Notes: a model not told the origin generated them from the sequence alone. DNA of 64,000 nt from Tenggerimyces sp963762635 (GCA_963762635.1 CAVXLQ010000004.1:186001-250000); one strand, 5' to 3'. Shown: positions 51,262 to 60,458, counted from the first letter of the stretch. Numbers and translations: made by a program.

Positions 51262-52206
51262 CTACTTCAGCGCGCCGGCGGTGAGGCCTTCCTCGACGCG
51301 GCGCTGGAAGACGATGTAGACCGCGAGCACCGGGACCATCGCGATGATCAGGCCCGCGAACATCTCCGCCACCGAGGTCGGACTGGACTCGTACCGCATC
51401 TTCAACGCCAGGTCGGCCAAACCCTGTGTCAGCAGCAGGTTGGAGCCCTGATCGTCCTTCTGCGGGTTCAACACCACCGGCAGCAGGTACTGGTTCCACT
51501 GCCCCAGGAAGTTGAACACACCGATGGAGATCAAGCCCGGCTTGGCCAACGGCAGCATGATCTGGAAGAACGTCCGGAAGTGCCCCGCGCCGTCGATGAA
51601 CGCCGATTCCGCCAGCTCCTTCGGCAGCGACTGGAAGAACGCCGTCAGGAAGAACACCGAGAACGGCAGCGAGAACGCCACGTACACGACGATCAGGCCC
51701 TGCAGGTTCTGGAACAGCCCCAGCGACTGCGTCACCTTGAACAGCGGGACGATCGCCAGGAACAGCGGGAACGTCATGCCAGCAAGAAAGACGTAGTACA
51801 CGATCCGGCTGCCCGGGAACTGGTACCGCGCCAGCACGTACGCCGCCATCGACGACAGCAGCAACGTGAACAGCACGCCGAACACGACGACGATCACGGT
51901 GTTGAGGAAGAACTGGCCGATGTTCGCCGTCTCCCACGCCCGTGCGTACGTGCCGAACTGCCACTTCGCCGGCAGCGCGAACGGGGAGGAGAAGATCTCG
52001 GTGTTGTTCTTGAACGACGACAGCAGCACCCAGAGCATCGGCAGCAGGACGAGCAACGCCCAAGCCACCAGGAAGATCTGCGGCACGCCATCGGACAGGA
52101 TGCGGGCGCCACCGAAGCGGCGCGTACCCACGGCTTCGAGGCCGGGCTCGGACGACGGCTCGGGGGGTGGTTCCGTCGGAGGAGCGGCGGTCGGCATGGT
52201 GGTCAT
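51262..52206 (-). CDS. Carbohydrate ABC importer permease, MalG type
   Basis: 314 residues with six membrane helices after a Pro-rich N-terminus. The EAA loop is ELAESAFIDGAGHFRTFFQIMLPLAKPGL, the site that docks the ATPase. FAGLIIAMVPVLAVYIVFQRRVEEGLTAGALK is the typical MalG end. It is the last gene of the minus-strand operon, 20 bases after the MalF-type permease. No ATPase is encoded here, so a shared MsiK-like ATPase elsewhere is expected, as in other actinobacterial sugar importers. Confidence 0.93.
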   Translation of the reverse strand: MTTMPTAAPPTEPPPEPSSEPGLEAVGTRRFGGARILSDGVPQIFLVAWALLVLLPMLWVLLSSFKNNTEIFSSPFALPAKWQFGTYARAWETANIGQFFLNTVIVVVFGVLFTLLLSSMAAYVLARYQFPGSRIVYYVFLAGMTFPLFLAIVPLFKVTQSLGLFQNLQGLIVVYVAFSLPFSVFFLTAFFQSLPKELAESAFIDGAGHFRTFFQIMLPLAKPGLISIGVFNFLGQWNQYLLPVVLNPQKDDQGSNLLLTQGLADLALKMRYESSPTSVAEMFAGLIIAMVPVLAVYIVFQRRVEEGLTAGALK

Positions 52207-52226
52207 TGACTGTCTCCGTCCGTCAC

Positions 52227-53147
52227 TCAGTACTCGATCTTCTCGCGTCGTGTGACCCGGAACGTCACGACCGCGAGAATCAGGGAGAAGATCAACAGCA
52301 TCGTCGCCATCGCCGACGCGTAGCCGAACAGCGAGTTGCCCTGGAACGCCGTGCGGTAGAGCTGCGTCGCCATGACGTCCGCGCCGCTGTCGGCGGACAG
52401 GCCGTTCCGCGCCATGACCGAGAGCAGGCCGAACATGTCGAGCGTGCCGATGCCGATGAAGACCATCGCCGTCTGGACGTGCCCCCACAGCAACGGCAGC
52501 GTCATGTTGAAGAACATCCGCGAACGGCTCGCACCGTCGATCGCGGCCGCCTCGAACAGCTCACGCGGAATCTGCTGCATGCCCGCGATGAACAGCACCA
52601 TGAAGAAACCGACGCCGGCCCAGATCGACACGAACGCGATCGCCCACAGAATGAAGCCCTGGTTGCCGAGTGGTCCATTCGGAATGATCGACAACATGTC
52701 GATCCCGATCCAGCCCAGGAACTTCTCCAGCAGTCCACCCTGCGGTGCGTAGATGAACTGGAACATGATCGCGATGATCACGACCGGAAGCACCTGTGGG
52801 AAGAAGTAGACGACGCGGTAGAACTTCGAGCCCGCGAGACCGGAACGGGCACCACCCGTTCCGCCTCGCGTGAGCAATGCGGCAAGGACCAACGAGAACG
52901 CCAATGTCACGACCGGAACGACCACCAACAACTTCACGTTGTTGAGGACCGCGTGCCACCACTCGGCGTCCTGGAAAAGGCTGATGTAGTTCTGCAGACC
53001 GACGTAGTTGAACGTCGGAGTCAACCCGGTCCAGTCCGTCAGCGATATCTGGATGCCCTGGATGAACGGCGAAAGCACGAACACCAGATACAGGGCGAGT
53101 GGCGGAGCCAGGAACGTGATGATGAACGGCCATCGTCCCTTGCGCAT
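52227..53147 (-). CDS. Carbohydrate ABC importer permease, MalF type
   Basis: 306 residues with six helices (FIITFLAPPLALYLVFVLSPFIQGIQISLTDW, LLVVVPVVTLAFSLVLAALLT, GFILWAIAFVSIWAGVGFFMVLFIAGMQQI). The EAA loop is ELFEAAAIDGASRSRMFFNMTLPLLWGHV. It starts 12 bases after binding protein 2 and forms the heterodimeric pore with the MalG-type partner. Confidence 0.93.
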   Translation of the reverse strand: MRKGRWPFIITFLAPPLALYLVFVLSPFIQGIQISLTDWTGLTPTFNYVGLQNYISLFQDAEWWHAVLNNVKLLVVVPVVTLAFSLVLAALLTRGGTGGARSGLAGSKFYRVVYFFPQVLPVVIIAIMFQFIYAPQGGLLEKFLGWIGIDMLSIIPNGPLGNQGFILWAIAFVSIWAGVGFFMVLFIAGMQQIPRELFEAAAIDGASRSRMFFNMTLPLLWGHVQTAMVFIGIGTLDMFGLLSVMARNGLSADSGADVMATQLYRTAFQGNSLFGYASAMATMLLIFSLILAVVTFRVTRREKIEY

Positions 53148-53159
53148 GGTCGACCGTCC

Positions 53160-54611
53160 TTACCTTGAGAGCTTCTTGATCTTCGGGTCCTTCTTGACGC
53201 GGTCCGCGATCTTCTGCGCCCGCTCCACGAACCCGTTGGCGTCCATCTTGCCGGTGAGCAACTGGCCCATCGCGCCTTCGATGTCGTCCTTCATCGGCAC
53301 GTACCAGGCCGCGTACTTCCACGGCGCGATCCGCTCCTGCGCCTGCGCGGCGTTGTACGCCTCCAGCGAAGACTTGAGCACGGTGTCGATGTCCTGGTCG
53401 TCGTGCGCGCCCTTGACCACGGTCAGCGTGTACGTGAGCTTGGCGAACTCCTGCGCGCCCTTCTTGGAGAGCATGAGGCGCAGGTACTCGAGGCCACCGT
53501 TCACGTTCTTCGCCTTGCTGGGAACGACGAACGCCTCGGTCGTGCCGTACGGGATCGCCTCGTACTTGAGCTTGTCAGTCGCGGGATCCAGCGACGGCGT
53601 CGGCTGGATCGCCATCTTGAAGTCCGCGGGCAACTGCGAGCCGATCTCGCTCTTCAGCCACGAGCCACACGGGATGATCGCGGCCTTGCCCTGCGCCCAG
53701 GCGGCCTGCGCCTGAACATGGGTCAGGCTCGCCGTGCCGGGCAGGATGTAGCCCTTGGACTTCAGCTCGAAGAACGCCTCGGCGACCGCCTTGACCGAGT
53801 CCTGCTGCCAGGCGCCGTCCTCGAGGTTGTCGATGTTCTTGCCGATGTCGTTGCCACCGTGCTTGGTCACCATCGCCGAGAAGACGGTGACCATGTAGCC
53901 GGGGTACTGGCCCTGGTACGTCCACAACGGAAGCCCGGCGGCCTTCGTCTTCGCGCCGAGCGCCATCAGGTCGGCCCAGGTCTTCGGCGTCTCCCAGCCG
54001 TTCTTCTCGAACACCGCGGCGTTGTGCCAGATCCCGCTGATGTTCAGCGCGTACGGGACGCCGTACGCCTTGCCCTCGATGGTGAGCTGGTCCAGCGTCC
54101 CGTCGACCAGGGTGTCGCGGATCTTCTTGCCCTCGAAGTCGAACGAGGGCGCGTCGAGGAACCGGTCGTCGATCACCGTGAGCTGGCCGGTGGTCGCGAG
54201 CGTCGTGGTGTCGAGCGACTGCGCGCCGGAGTTGTCGACGACGTCCGGCGGGCTGCCCTGCACGAAGCGCGGCTGCAGCTGCGGCGTGATGTCCTGCGTA
54301 CCCGTGTGCTTGACCTTCGCGTCCGGGTACTGCTCCATGTACAGCTTCTCGTGGAACTTGGCGTAGTCGTCGCTGAAGCCGCCCTTGAAGATGACCACGT
54401 CGAGTGGCGCCTTCGGGTCGACGCCGAACGGGTTCTCCGCACTCTCCGACACCGCGGGAGTCGGCTTGTTCTCCGTGCCTGTGGGCGTTCCGCCGCTACC
54501 GGTCGCACACGCGGCCAGTACTGCCGGGCTGCCCGCTACCGCGCCTAGTGCCGCTGCCGACCGGAGGAATCCCCTGCGGCCGAGCCGGCTCGACACTTGG
54601 TCCTCGCTCAT
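53160..54611 (-). CDS. Sugar ABC importer binding lipoprotein 2, possibly NgcE-like
   Basis: 483 residues. The signal is twin-arginine with lipobox (RRGFLRSAAALGAVAGSPAV, then LAAC). The mature part is a family 1 extracellular solute-binding protein: PLDVVIFKGGFSDDYAKFHEKLYMEQYPDAKVKHTGTQDITPQLQPRFVQGSPPDVVDNSG, YGVPYALNISGIWHN, GMxxPCGSWLKSE-like IIPCGSWLKSEIG. Overall it resembles actinobacterial NgcE, which binds N-acetylglucosamine and chitobiose, and the amino-sugar operon nearby supports that, but specificity is inference. It is a close paralogue of the gene at 54741. Confidence 0.85.
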   Translation of the reverse strand: MSEDQVSSRLGRRGFLRSAAALGAVAGSPAVLAACATGSGGTPTGTENKPTPAVSESAENPFGVDPKAPLDVVIFKGGFSDDYAKFHEKLYMEQYPDAKVKHTGTQDITPQLQPRFVQGSPPDVVDNSGAQSLDTTTLATTGQLTVIDDRFLDAPSFDFEGKKIRDTLVDGTLDQLTIEGKAYGVPYALNISGIWHNAAVFEKNGWETPKTWADLMALGAKTKAAGLPLWTYQGQYPGYMVTVFSAMVTKHGGNDIGKNIDNLEDGAWQQDSVKAVAEAFFELKSKGYILPGTASLTHVQAQAAWAQGKAAIIPCGSWLKSEIGSQLPADFKMAIQPTPSLDPATDKLKYEAIPYGTTEAFVVPSKAKNVNGGLEYLRLMLSKKGAQEFAKLTYTLTVVKGAHDDQDIDTVLKSSLEAYNAAQAQERIAPWKYAAWYVPMKDDIEGAMGQLLTGKMDANGFVERAQKIADRVKKDPKIKKLSR

Positions 54612-54740
54612 TGCCCCCAACTCTCATTTGATGGATGAATCAGTGAGCGAAGTCTGCTCCAAGCGCCAGAGCGGACCGCAGGGATGTCCCTGCGGTCCCG
54701 CCCGGTGCAGCCTGCACTTCGTTCACGGCCTCATTGTGTT

Positions 54741-56165
54741 TCAGCGTTGGAACTTCTTGATCTTCGGGTCCTTCTTGACCGCGTCGGCCTTCTTCTGGGC
54801 CCGCGCGATGAAGCCGGCGGCGTCGAGGTTGCCGGTGAGCAGCTGGCCCATCGCGCCCTCGACCTCGTCCTTGAGCGAGACGTACCAACCGGAGTACTTG
54901 ACCGGGTCGAGCCGCTCGACCTTCAGCGCCGCCTGGTGCACCTCGAGCGACGACTCGAGCACGGAGTCGAGCTCCTGGTCGTCGTGCGCGCCGTTGACGA
55001 CGGTGAGCGTGTACGTGAGCTTGGCGAACTCCTGCGCGCCCTTCTTGGAGAGCATGATGCGCAGGTACTCCAGGCCGCCAGGACCGTTCTTCGCCTTGGC
55101 GGGAACGATGAACGTCTCACCCGGGCTCCACGGCACCGCGTCGTACGGCAGCTTGTCGCTCGCGCTGACCGACGGCGTCGGCTGGATCGCCATCTTGAAG
55201 TCCGCCGGGAGCTGCGACCCGAGCTCGCTCTTCAACCACGAACCACAGGGGATCATCGCGGCCTTGTGCTGCGCCCACGCCGCCTGCGACTGGATGTGGG
55301 TGAGGCCAGCGGTGCCCGGGAGGATGTAGCCCTTGGTCTTGAGCTCGAAGAACTTCTCGGCGACGACCTTCACCGCGTCCTGCGACCAGGCGCCGTCCTC
55401 GAGGTTGTCGACGTTCTTCAGCACCTCGTTGCCGCCGAGCTTCTGCACCATCGGCCAGAACACCGAGACCATGTAGCCGGGGTACTGACCCTGGTACGTC
55501 CACAGCGGGATCTTCGCGGCCTTGGTCTTCTCGCCGAGAGCCATCAGGTCGTCCCAGGTCTTCGCCGGCTCCCAGCCGTTCTTCTCGAACAGCGCGGCGT
55601 CGTGCCAGAGGCCGTTGATGTTCAACGCGTACGGCAGTCCGTACGACTTGCCCTCGATCTCGGCCGGGACGAGCGCCCCGTCGATGAGCGTGTCGCCGAT
55701 GGTCTTGCCCTCGAAGTCGAACGAGGGGGCCTTGGTGAAGTTCTCGCCGATCTCCATGAGCTGGCCCTGCGTGGCGAGCGTCGTGTAGTCCATCGCCTGC
55801 GCGCCGGAGTTGTCGATGACGTCCGGCGGGCTGCCCTGCACGAAGCGCGGCTGCAGCTGGGGAGTGATGTCCTGCGTACCCGTGTGCTTGACGTCGGCGT
55901 CGGGGTACGCCTCCTTGTACATCTTCTCGTGGAACTTCGCGTACTCGTCGGAGAAGCCGCCCTTGAAGATGACGACGTCGAGCGGTGCCTTCGGGTCGAC
56001 GCCGAACGGGTTCTTCTCATCCGCGGAGACCGCCGGCGAGGGGTTGTTGTTCGATGCGGGCGGGTTGCCGCCGCCGGTCGCACAGGCGGCCAGCGTCGCT
56101 GGTGCGCCCGCAGCGGCTCCGAGGATGGCCGCCCTGCGAAGGAAGTCCCGGCGTTCAATGCTCAT
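54741..56165 (-). CDS. Sugar ABC importer binding lipoprotein 1, possibly NgcE-like
   Basis: 474 residues. Tat-lipoprotein signal MSIERRDFLRRAAILGAAAG with lipobox LAAC. Most of the mature sequence is near-identical in pattern to binding protein 2 (NPFGVDPKAPLDVVIFKGG, HTGTQDITPQLQPRFVQGSPPDV, YQGQYPGYMV, KGYILPGTAGLTHIQSQAAWAQ). It is the first gene of the operon, reading 1, 2, MalF, MalG. ATG 56165 is chosen because the upstream frame lacks signal-peptide character. The promoter is at 56308-56336. Confidence 0.87.
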   Translation of the reverse strand: MSIERRDFLRRAAILGAAAGAPATLAACATGGGNPPASNNNPSPAVSADEKNPFGVDPKAPLDVVIFKGGFSDEYAKFHEKMYKEAYPDADVKHTGTQDITPQLQPRFVQGSPPDVIDNSGAQAMDYTTLATQGQLMEIGENFTKAPSFDFEGKTIGDTLIDGALVPAEIEGKSYGLPYALNINGLWHDAALFEKNGWEPAKTWDDLMALGEKTKAAKIPLWTYQGQYPGYMVSVFWPMVQKLGGNEVLKNVDNLEDGAWSQDAVKVVAEKFFELKTKGYILPGTAGLTHIQSQAAWAQHKAAMIPCGSWLKSELGSQLPADFKMAIQPTPSVSASDKLPYDAVPWSPGETFIVPAKAKNGPGGLEYLRIMLSKKGAQEFAKLTYTLTVVNGAHDDQELDSVLESSLEVHQAALKVERLDPVKYSGWYVSLKDEVEGAMGQLLTGNLDAAGFIARAQKKADAVKKDPKIKKFQR

Positions 56166-56531
56166 GGCGTGCCTCCATACGCGATTCCCAGTCACAGGTC
56201 GTGGAGTGGGACTGGGCCGTCGGTACGTCTTCCCGAGATCAGCCCTACTGACCCCGTGACGCCGTGCCGAGAGCCTTCGAGTGGTCCGCAGGCTGCGGAG
56301 TGGGCGTAGCGTAATGCGAGATCTTGGTCGTAACAAGGCCCGTTCACGCAGGATCGCGCACTCTTAACCGATGCGTGACACGGCTCGCCTCGTGACGTCG
56401 TTAGGCCCTGCTGCGGCTGCCTATACGGCATGCTTGACACGATAGAGGTCGGCCGGCTAGGCCGTTGGAAACTTACCGCCCTGTCCGCTGTTGGTCCAGT
56501 TTTTTCCGCGCGACGAGAAGGAGAGGTCGCG
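56166..56531. promoter_or_regulatory. Divergent promoter region of the sugar ABC operon and lacI
   Basis: Leftward promoter: TTGTTA (56331-56336 on the minus strand), 17 bases, TACGCT (56308-56313). Rightward promoter: TTGACA (56434-56439), 17 bases, CTAGGC (56457-56462), followed by a GTTGGAAACTTACCG stretch that resembles a LacI half operator. No gene is seen in these 366 bases. Confidence 0.6.
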
Positions 56532-57572
56532 ATGAGCGCTCCCGAGGTAGTGACGCTGGGCGATGTCGCGCGCCGGGCGGGAGTCTCGCTGGCGACCGCT
56601 TCTCGAGTCCTGAACGGCAGTACGCGGCGCGTCAACGAAGAGTTGCGCACGCTCGTTCACGACGCCGCCGCGGAGCTCGGCTACACGCCGAACCTGCACG
56701 CGCAGGCCGTTGCCCGCGGCACCTCGTCGACGGTCGGGCTGATCGTGCACGACATCGGCGACCCGTACTTCTCCGCGATCGCGTCGGGCGTCATGCGCGT
56801 AGCGGACGACCGGGGACTGATCGTCACGTTGGGGACGACCTCGCGCAATCCGAACCGTGAGGTGCAGTACGTCGCGATGATGCGCGCTCAGCGGGCTCGC
56901 GCGGTGATCCTCGCCGGCTCGCGGGTCGCCGATCGCGAGCAGACCGAACGGCTGGCGGCCGAGGTCACCGCGTTCCGGCGCGGCGGCGGACGGGTCGCGG
57001 CGGTGTCGCAGCAGAAGCTGCCGGCCGACACGGTGCTGCCGGAGAACCGTGCTGGCGCGCGGGAGCTGGCGACCCGGTTGGCGGAGCTCGGGCACAAGCG
57101 TTTCGGGGTGTTGGCGGGCCCGCGCACCATACTTACCGCGCGCGACCGGCTGACGGGGTTCCGTTCCGGGCTGGCCGACGCGGGGCTTGCGTTGGACCCG
57201 GAAGCGGTGATCGAGGGACCGTTCACCCGCGACGGCGGGTATCAGGCGGCGCGCGAGCTGCTGGAACGCAAGCTGGGCGTGACCTGCGTGTTCGCGGTGA
57301 ACGACGTGATGGCGGTCGGCGCGATGGCCGCCTGCCGCGAGCAGGGCGTGTCCGTTCCGGGCGACCTGTCGATGGCGGGCTTCGACGACATCGAGACGTT
57401 GCGCGACCTCGTTCCTCCGTTGACGACGGTGCGGCTGCCGTTGGAGGAGATGGGGATGCGAGCGGCCGAGCTTGCCTTGGATCTCGAGCCGCCGGACCGG
57501 GATCGGTTGATCCGCATCCGCGGCGAGGTCGTGCTGCGGGAGAGCACCCGCAAGATCCGTTCGCGAGGCTAG
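56532..57572 (+). CDS. LacI-family transcriptional regulator
   Basis: 346 residues. The N-terminal HTH is TLGDVARRAGVSLATASRVLNGSTRRVNEELRTLVHDAAAELGYTPNLHAQAVARG. The periplasmic-binding-like ligand domain follows: TVGLIVHDIGDPYFSAIASGVM, DTVLPENRAGARELATRLAELGHKRFGVLAG, VTCVFAVNDVMAVGAMAA, LSMAGFDDIETLRDLVPPLTTVRLPLEEMG. It is divergent from the sugar ABC operon, which it very probably represses. The operators at 48017 and 60459 are further candidates. ATG 56532 follows GAAGGAGAGG. Confidence 0.93.
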   Translation: MSAPEVVTLGDVARRAGVSLATASRVLNGSTRRVNEELRTLVHDAAAELGYTPNLHAQAVARGTSSTVGLIVHDIGDPYFSAIASGVMRVADDRGLIVTLGTTSRNPNREVQYVAMMRAQRARAVILAGSRVADREQTERLAAEVTAFRRGGGRVAAVSQQKLPADTVLPENRAGARELATRLAELGHKRFGVLAGPRTILTARDRLTGFRSGLADAGLALDPEAVIEGPFTRDGGYQAARELLERKLGVTCVFAVNDVMAVGAMAACREQGVSVPGDLSMAGFDDIETLRDLVPPLTTVRLPLEEMGMRAAELALDLEPPDRDRLIRIRGEVVLRESTRKIRSRG

Positions 57573-58306
57573 AAGACCCCTCCGCCGGCGGCGAGGTTCT
57601 GGCCGGTGACCCAGCGGGCTTCCTCGGTGGCGAGGAACACCGCGACGGCGGCGACGTCCTCCGGTTGGCCGACCCGGGCGAACGGCGACATGCCGGCGGC
57701 GACCTCGCGGTCGCGATCCGGCAACAGGTCGGTGTCGGTGAAGCCGGGTGAGATCGCGTTGACCGTGATGCCGCGTGGCCCGAGCTCACGGGACAGCACC
57801 CGGACGAACTGCTCGACCGCTCCCTTGGTCCCGAGGTAGACCGACGTCTCGGTGAAGAACATCTTCGTACCACCGGTCGACGTCGCGATGATCCGGCCAC
57901 CGTCGCGCAACCGCTTCGCCGCCTCCTGCATGGTGAAGAACGCGCTCTTCGCGTTCGCGGCGAAGAGCCGGTCGAACTCGTCCTCGGTGAAGTCCACGAA
58001 CGGTTTGATGATCACGTCCGAGGCGTTGGCGACCACGATGTCCAGCGGTCCGAGCTTCGCTTCTGCCTGGTCGAACGTCGCCGCGACCTCGCTCGGCCGG
58101 GCCAGGTCGGCCTGGATCGCGACGGCGACGCCGCCGCTGTCACGGATCTGGTCGACGACCTCGGCGGCGAGCTTCGCGTTCTTCAGATAGCCGACGGCGA
58201 CCTTCGCACCTCGGCCGGCGAGGCCGATCGCGATCGCTCGCCCGATGCCGCGCGAGGCGCCGGTGACGAGGGCGGACTTGCCGGAAAGGTCGTGGTTCTC
58301 AGCCAT
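57569..58306 (-). CDS. Short-chain dehydrogenase/reductase (SDR)
   Basis: 245 residues, classical SDR. The cofactor motif is TGASRGIGRAIAIGL, with LDIVVANASDVIIKP and the catalytic Ser-Tyr-Lys region TSTGGTKMFFTETSVYLGTKGAVEQFVRVLSREL. NAISPGFTDTDL and the C-terminal ARWVTGQNLAAGGGV follow. The Tyr-X-X-X-Lys reads YLGTK. Such enzymes reduce a carbonyl with NADPH. The start is ATG 58306, and the larger upstream frame overlaps the divergent lipoprotein gene. The stop overlaps the lacI stop by four bases. Confidence 0.92.
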   Translation of the reverse strand: MAENHDLSGKSALVTGASRGIGRAIAIGLAGRGAKVAVGYLKNAKLAAEVVDQIRDSGGVAVAIQADLARPSEVAATFDQAEAKLGPLDIVVANASDVIIKPFVDFTEDEFDRLFAANAKSAFFTMQEAAKRLRDGGRIIATSTGGTKMFFTETSVYLGTKGAVEQFVRVLSRELGPRGITVNAISPGFTDTDLLPDRDREVAAGMSPFARVGQPEDVAAVAVFLATEEARWVTGQNLAAGGGVF

Positions 58307-58392
58307 AATTCCCACCGTACGTGGGGGATGCGGTGGTGCAAGTTGGCGCCGAGGCATTGTGCGTCCCGGGGTGGGCTCGTAGGTTTCCGCGC

Positions 58393-59076
58393 ATGCCTTC
58401 TCGCTCCCTCGTCGCGGCCGCCGTCGTCGCGCTGCTGCTGTCGTCCGGCTGCCAGGGTGAGGAGGCTCCCTCCGCGGCGCTCGGCCCGGTGGCGTCGCAG
58501 CCGACGGTGAGTCCCACGGCATCGCCGTCGCCGTCGCGAACGATCGAGACCTCGACCCCGACGGCCAAGCCCACGCCGACGGCGAAGCGCACGCCGACGG
58601 CGAAGCCCACGCCCAAGCCCACCAAGCGGAAGCCCGCACCCGCGCCGGAGCCCGAGAGTCCGAAGCCCACCCAGAAGCCGACTCCCAAGCCCGACCCGAA
58701 ACCCACCCAGAAGCCCACGTCCGCACCGAAACCCGACGTCACGGTCTACGGCCGGCAAGAGCTCGTCACCGAGCTCAACCAGCGCCGCGAGGCGCTGGGG
58801 CTGGAGCCGGTCAGGTACCGCGACTCGACCGCGGACAAGGCCGAGGCGTGCGCGACCAAGAACGTGCTCGAGGGTACGTTCGAGCACTGCGGCTACGAGG
58901 CCCTGTTCGGCGGCACGGGGAGCAAGCGGTGGTCCGTGGAGACGATGCTCGACACCTGGTTCGACAGCCCGCCGCACCGCCGGATGCTCACCGATCCGAA
59001 GGTGAAGTACGCCGGAGGTGCGGCGGTCGTCAAGGGCAACCGGACGGTCGCGGCGATCGCGCTCGATTTCGAGTAG
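58393..59076 (+). CDS. Lipoprotein with Pro/Thr/Lys linker and CAP (SCP/PR-1) domain
   Basis: 227 residues. Signal with lipobox (LLLSSGC). A long low-complexity linker of PTAKPTP and KPT units (about residues 40-115) crosses the cell wall. A CAP domain follows: ELVTELNQRREALGLEPVRYRDSTADKAEACATKNVLEGTFEHCGYEALFGG and WFDSPPHRRMLTDPKVKYAGGAAVV. Bacterial CAP proteins are extracellular and often of unknown enzymatic role. The His of the 'HxxxM' site (HRRML) is present and the first His (FEHCG) is plausible. It is divergent from the SDR gene. Confidence 0.88.
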   Translation: MPSRSLVAAAVVALLLSSGCQGEEAPSAALGPVASQPTVSPTASPSPSRTIETSTPTAKPTPTAKRTPTAKPTPKPTKRKPAPAPEPESPKPTQKPTPKPDPKPTQKPTSAPKPDVTVYGRQELVTELNQRREALGLEPVRYRDSTADKAEACATKNVLEGTFEHCGYEALFGGTGSKRWSVETMLDTWFDSPPHRRMLTDPKVKYAGGAAVVKGNRTVAAIALDFE

Positions 59077-59162
59077 CCTGCCGCCAGCGTGGCGCCAGCG
59101 GTGGACAGCATGCTTGGTGCCGTTGACGGCTCTTGATCACGGGGAGCTAGGGGTTCGCTGGG

Positions 59163-60200
59163 GTGGACGTTCTCGTTGTGGGTGCTGGCCAGGCCGGGCT
59201 AGCCATCGGATATCACCTGCGTCGGCTCGGGCTGGAAGTACTGCTCGTCGAGGCCGGCGCGGAAATCGGACAGGTGTGGCGATCGCGGTGGAACTCGCTG
59301 CGGCTGTTCACGCCCGCTCAGTACTCGGGTCTGCCCGGGTTGCCGTTCCCCGCGCCGGACGACAGCCATGTCGGGCGCGACGAGGTGGCGAACTATCTGG
59401 CGACGTACGCCAAGCACGCCGAGCTGCCCATCCGCTTCGGCGCCCGGGTGACTTCGCTGAGCCGGTTGGACAGCGGCTTCTCGGTGGAGCTCGCCGATGG
59501 CGAACGGTTGCCGGCGAGGCAGGTCGTGGTCGCGACCGGTGCGTACGCGACGCCGTACGTCCCGCTCGAGCTCACCGTCGGCGTGCCGAACGTCCACACC
59601 TCCGCCTATCGCTCGCCCGCCGAACTGCCCGGCGACCGGGTGCTGATCGTCGGCGGCGGCAACTCCGGCATGCAGATCGCCGACGAGCTCGCCCAGGCCG
59701 GCCGGCAGGTCACCCTCGCCGAGGGGCACCAGAACCGCGCGATCCCGCAACGGCTGCTCGGCCGCGACATCTTCTGGTGGCTGACCAGGCTCGGCGTGAT
59801 GCGGGCGCCGGTCGAAGGACGGCTGGGGCAGCGGATGAAGGCCGGCGACGGAACGGTGATCGGCACGCGCCGTAAGGACCTCGTCGGTCGCGGCGTGGCG
59901 TTCCGTCCGCGGCTGGTGGCGACGGACGGCGCGAGGGTCCGGTTCGACGACGGCGCGGCGGCCGAGGTGGACGCGGTGGTGTGGGCGACCGGGTTCCGGC
60001 ACGACGACTCGTGGGTCGCGGTACCCGAGGCACTGGACGACCGCGGCGTTATCCGGCAGCGGCAGGGCGTCGTCGACGGCGTACCCGGCCTCTACACGAT
60101 CGGCCGACCCTGGCAGCGCAACATCGGCTCGAGCCTGCTGGGCTTCGTCCAGTACGACGCCGCCCTGCTCGCCGAGACCATCCTGGCCGAGCGCCGCTGA
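59163..60200 (+). CDS. Flavin-containing NAD(P)-dependent monooxygenase
   Basis: 345 residues. It has an FAD motif DVLVVGAGQAGLAIGYHLRRLGLEVLLVEAG, a WRSRWNSLRLFTPAQYSGLPGLPFP block typical of flavin monooxygenases, and an NADPH motif VLIVGGGNSGMQIADELAQAG. The ending contains VVWATGFRHDDSWV and LYTIGRPWQRNIGSSLLGFVQYDAALL. It is related to CzcO-like/FMO proteins that oxidise S, N or ketone substrates. GTG 59163 is preceded by a weak GGGGTTC site. Its last 21 bases are part of a 26-bp direct repeat. Confidence 0.88.
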   Translation: MDVLVVGAGQAGLAIGYHLRRLGLEVLLVEAGAEIGQVWRSRWNSLRLFTPAQYSGLPGLPFPAPDDSHVGRDEVANYLATYAKHAELPIRFGARVTSLSRLDSGFSVELADGERLPARQVVVATGAYATPYVPLELTVGVPNVHTSAYRSPAELPGDRVLIVGGGNSGMQIADELAQAGRQVTLAEGHQNRAIPQRLLGRDIFWWLTRLGVMRAPVEGRLGQRMKAGDGTVIGTRRKDLVGRGVAFRPRLVATDGARVRFDDGAAAEVDAVVWATGFRHDDSWVAVPEALDDRGVIRQRQGVVDGVPGLYTIGRPWQRNIGSSLLGFVQYDAALLAETILAERR

Positions 60201-60444
60201 CGGCAGAGCGGTTGTTCTCGCGACTTGTCGGACGATCCCCGACCTAGAAGTCGGGGATCGTCCAACAAGTCCGACCGGCAGCACCGCGGGCCACCTCGAC
60301 ACCACCCGCACCGCCACGTTTCGTGCGACTTGTTCGACGGATCTCGGCCTCTAAGCCGAGATCCCTCGAACAAGTCCGAGCGCCCATCCGCCGGACGGGA
60401 GGAAGGAGCGCACCTCCAATCCTGGCCGAGCGCCGCTGACGGCA
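60180..60444. repeat. 26-bp direct repeats enclosing two covarying hairpins
   Basis: The 26 bases at 60180-60205 (the end of the monooxygenase gene plus five bases) recur exactly at 60419-60444. Between them lie two hairpins: 60223-60243 with 60250-60270, and 60328-60348 with 60355-60375, each 20 of 21 paired with a six-base loop. Their outer five pairs (ACTTG/CAAGT) are shared, while inner pairs differ on both arms so that pairing is kept. No ORF is credible here. The arrangement looks like a small insertion that duplicated a gene end, or a REP-like element. Confidence 0.65.
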
Positions 60445-60458
60445 ATCGGACGGCAACG

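Noticed and set aside
60223..60375. Possible short CRISPR-like array (two similar palindromic units)
   Set aside because: There are only two units, they are not identical in sequence, the space between them is not spacer-like, and no cas gene is nearby.
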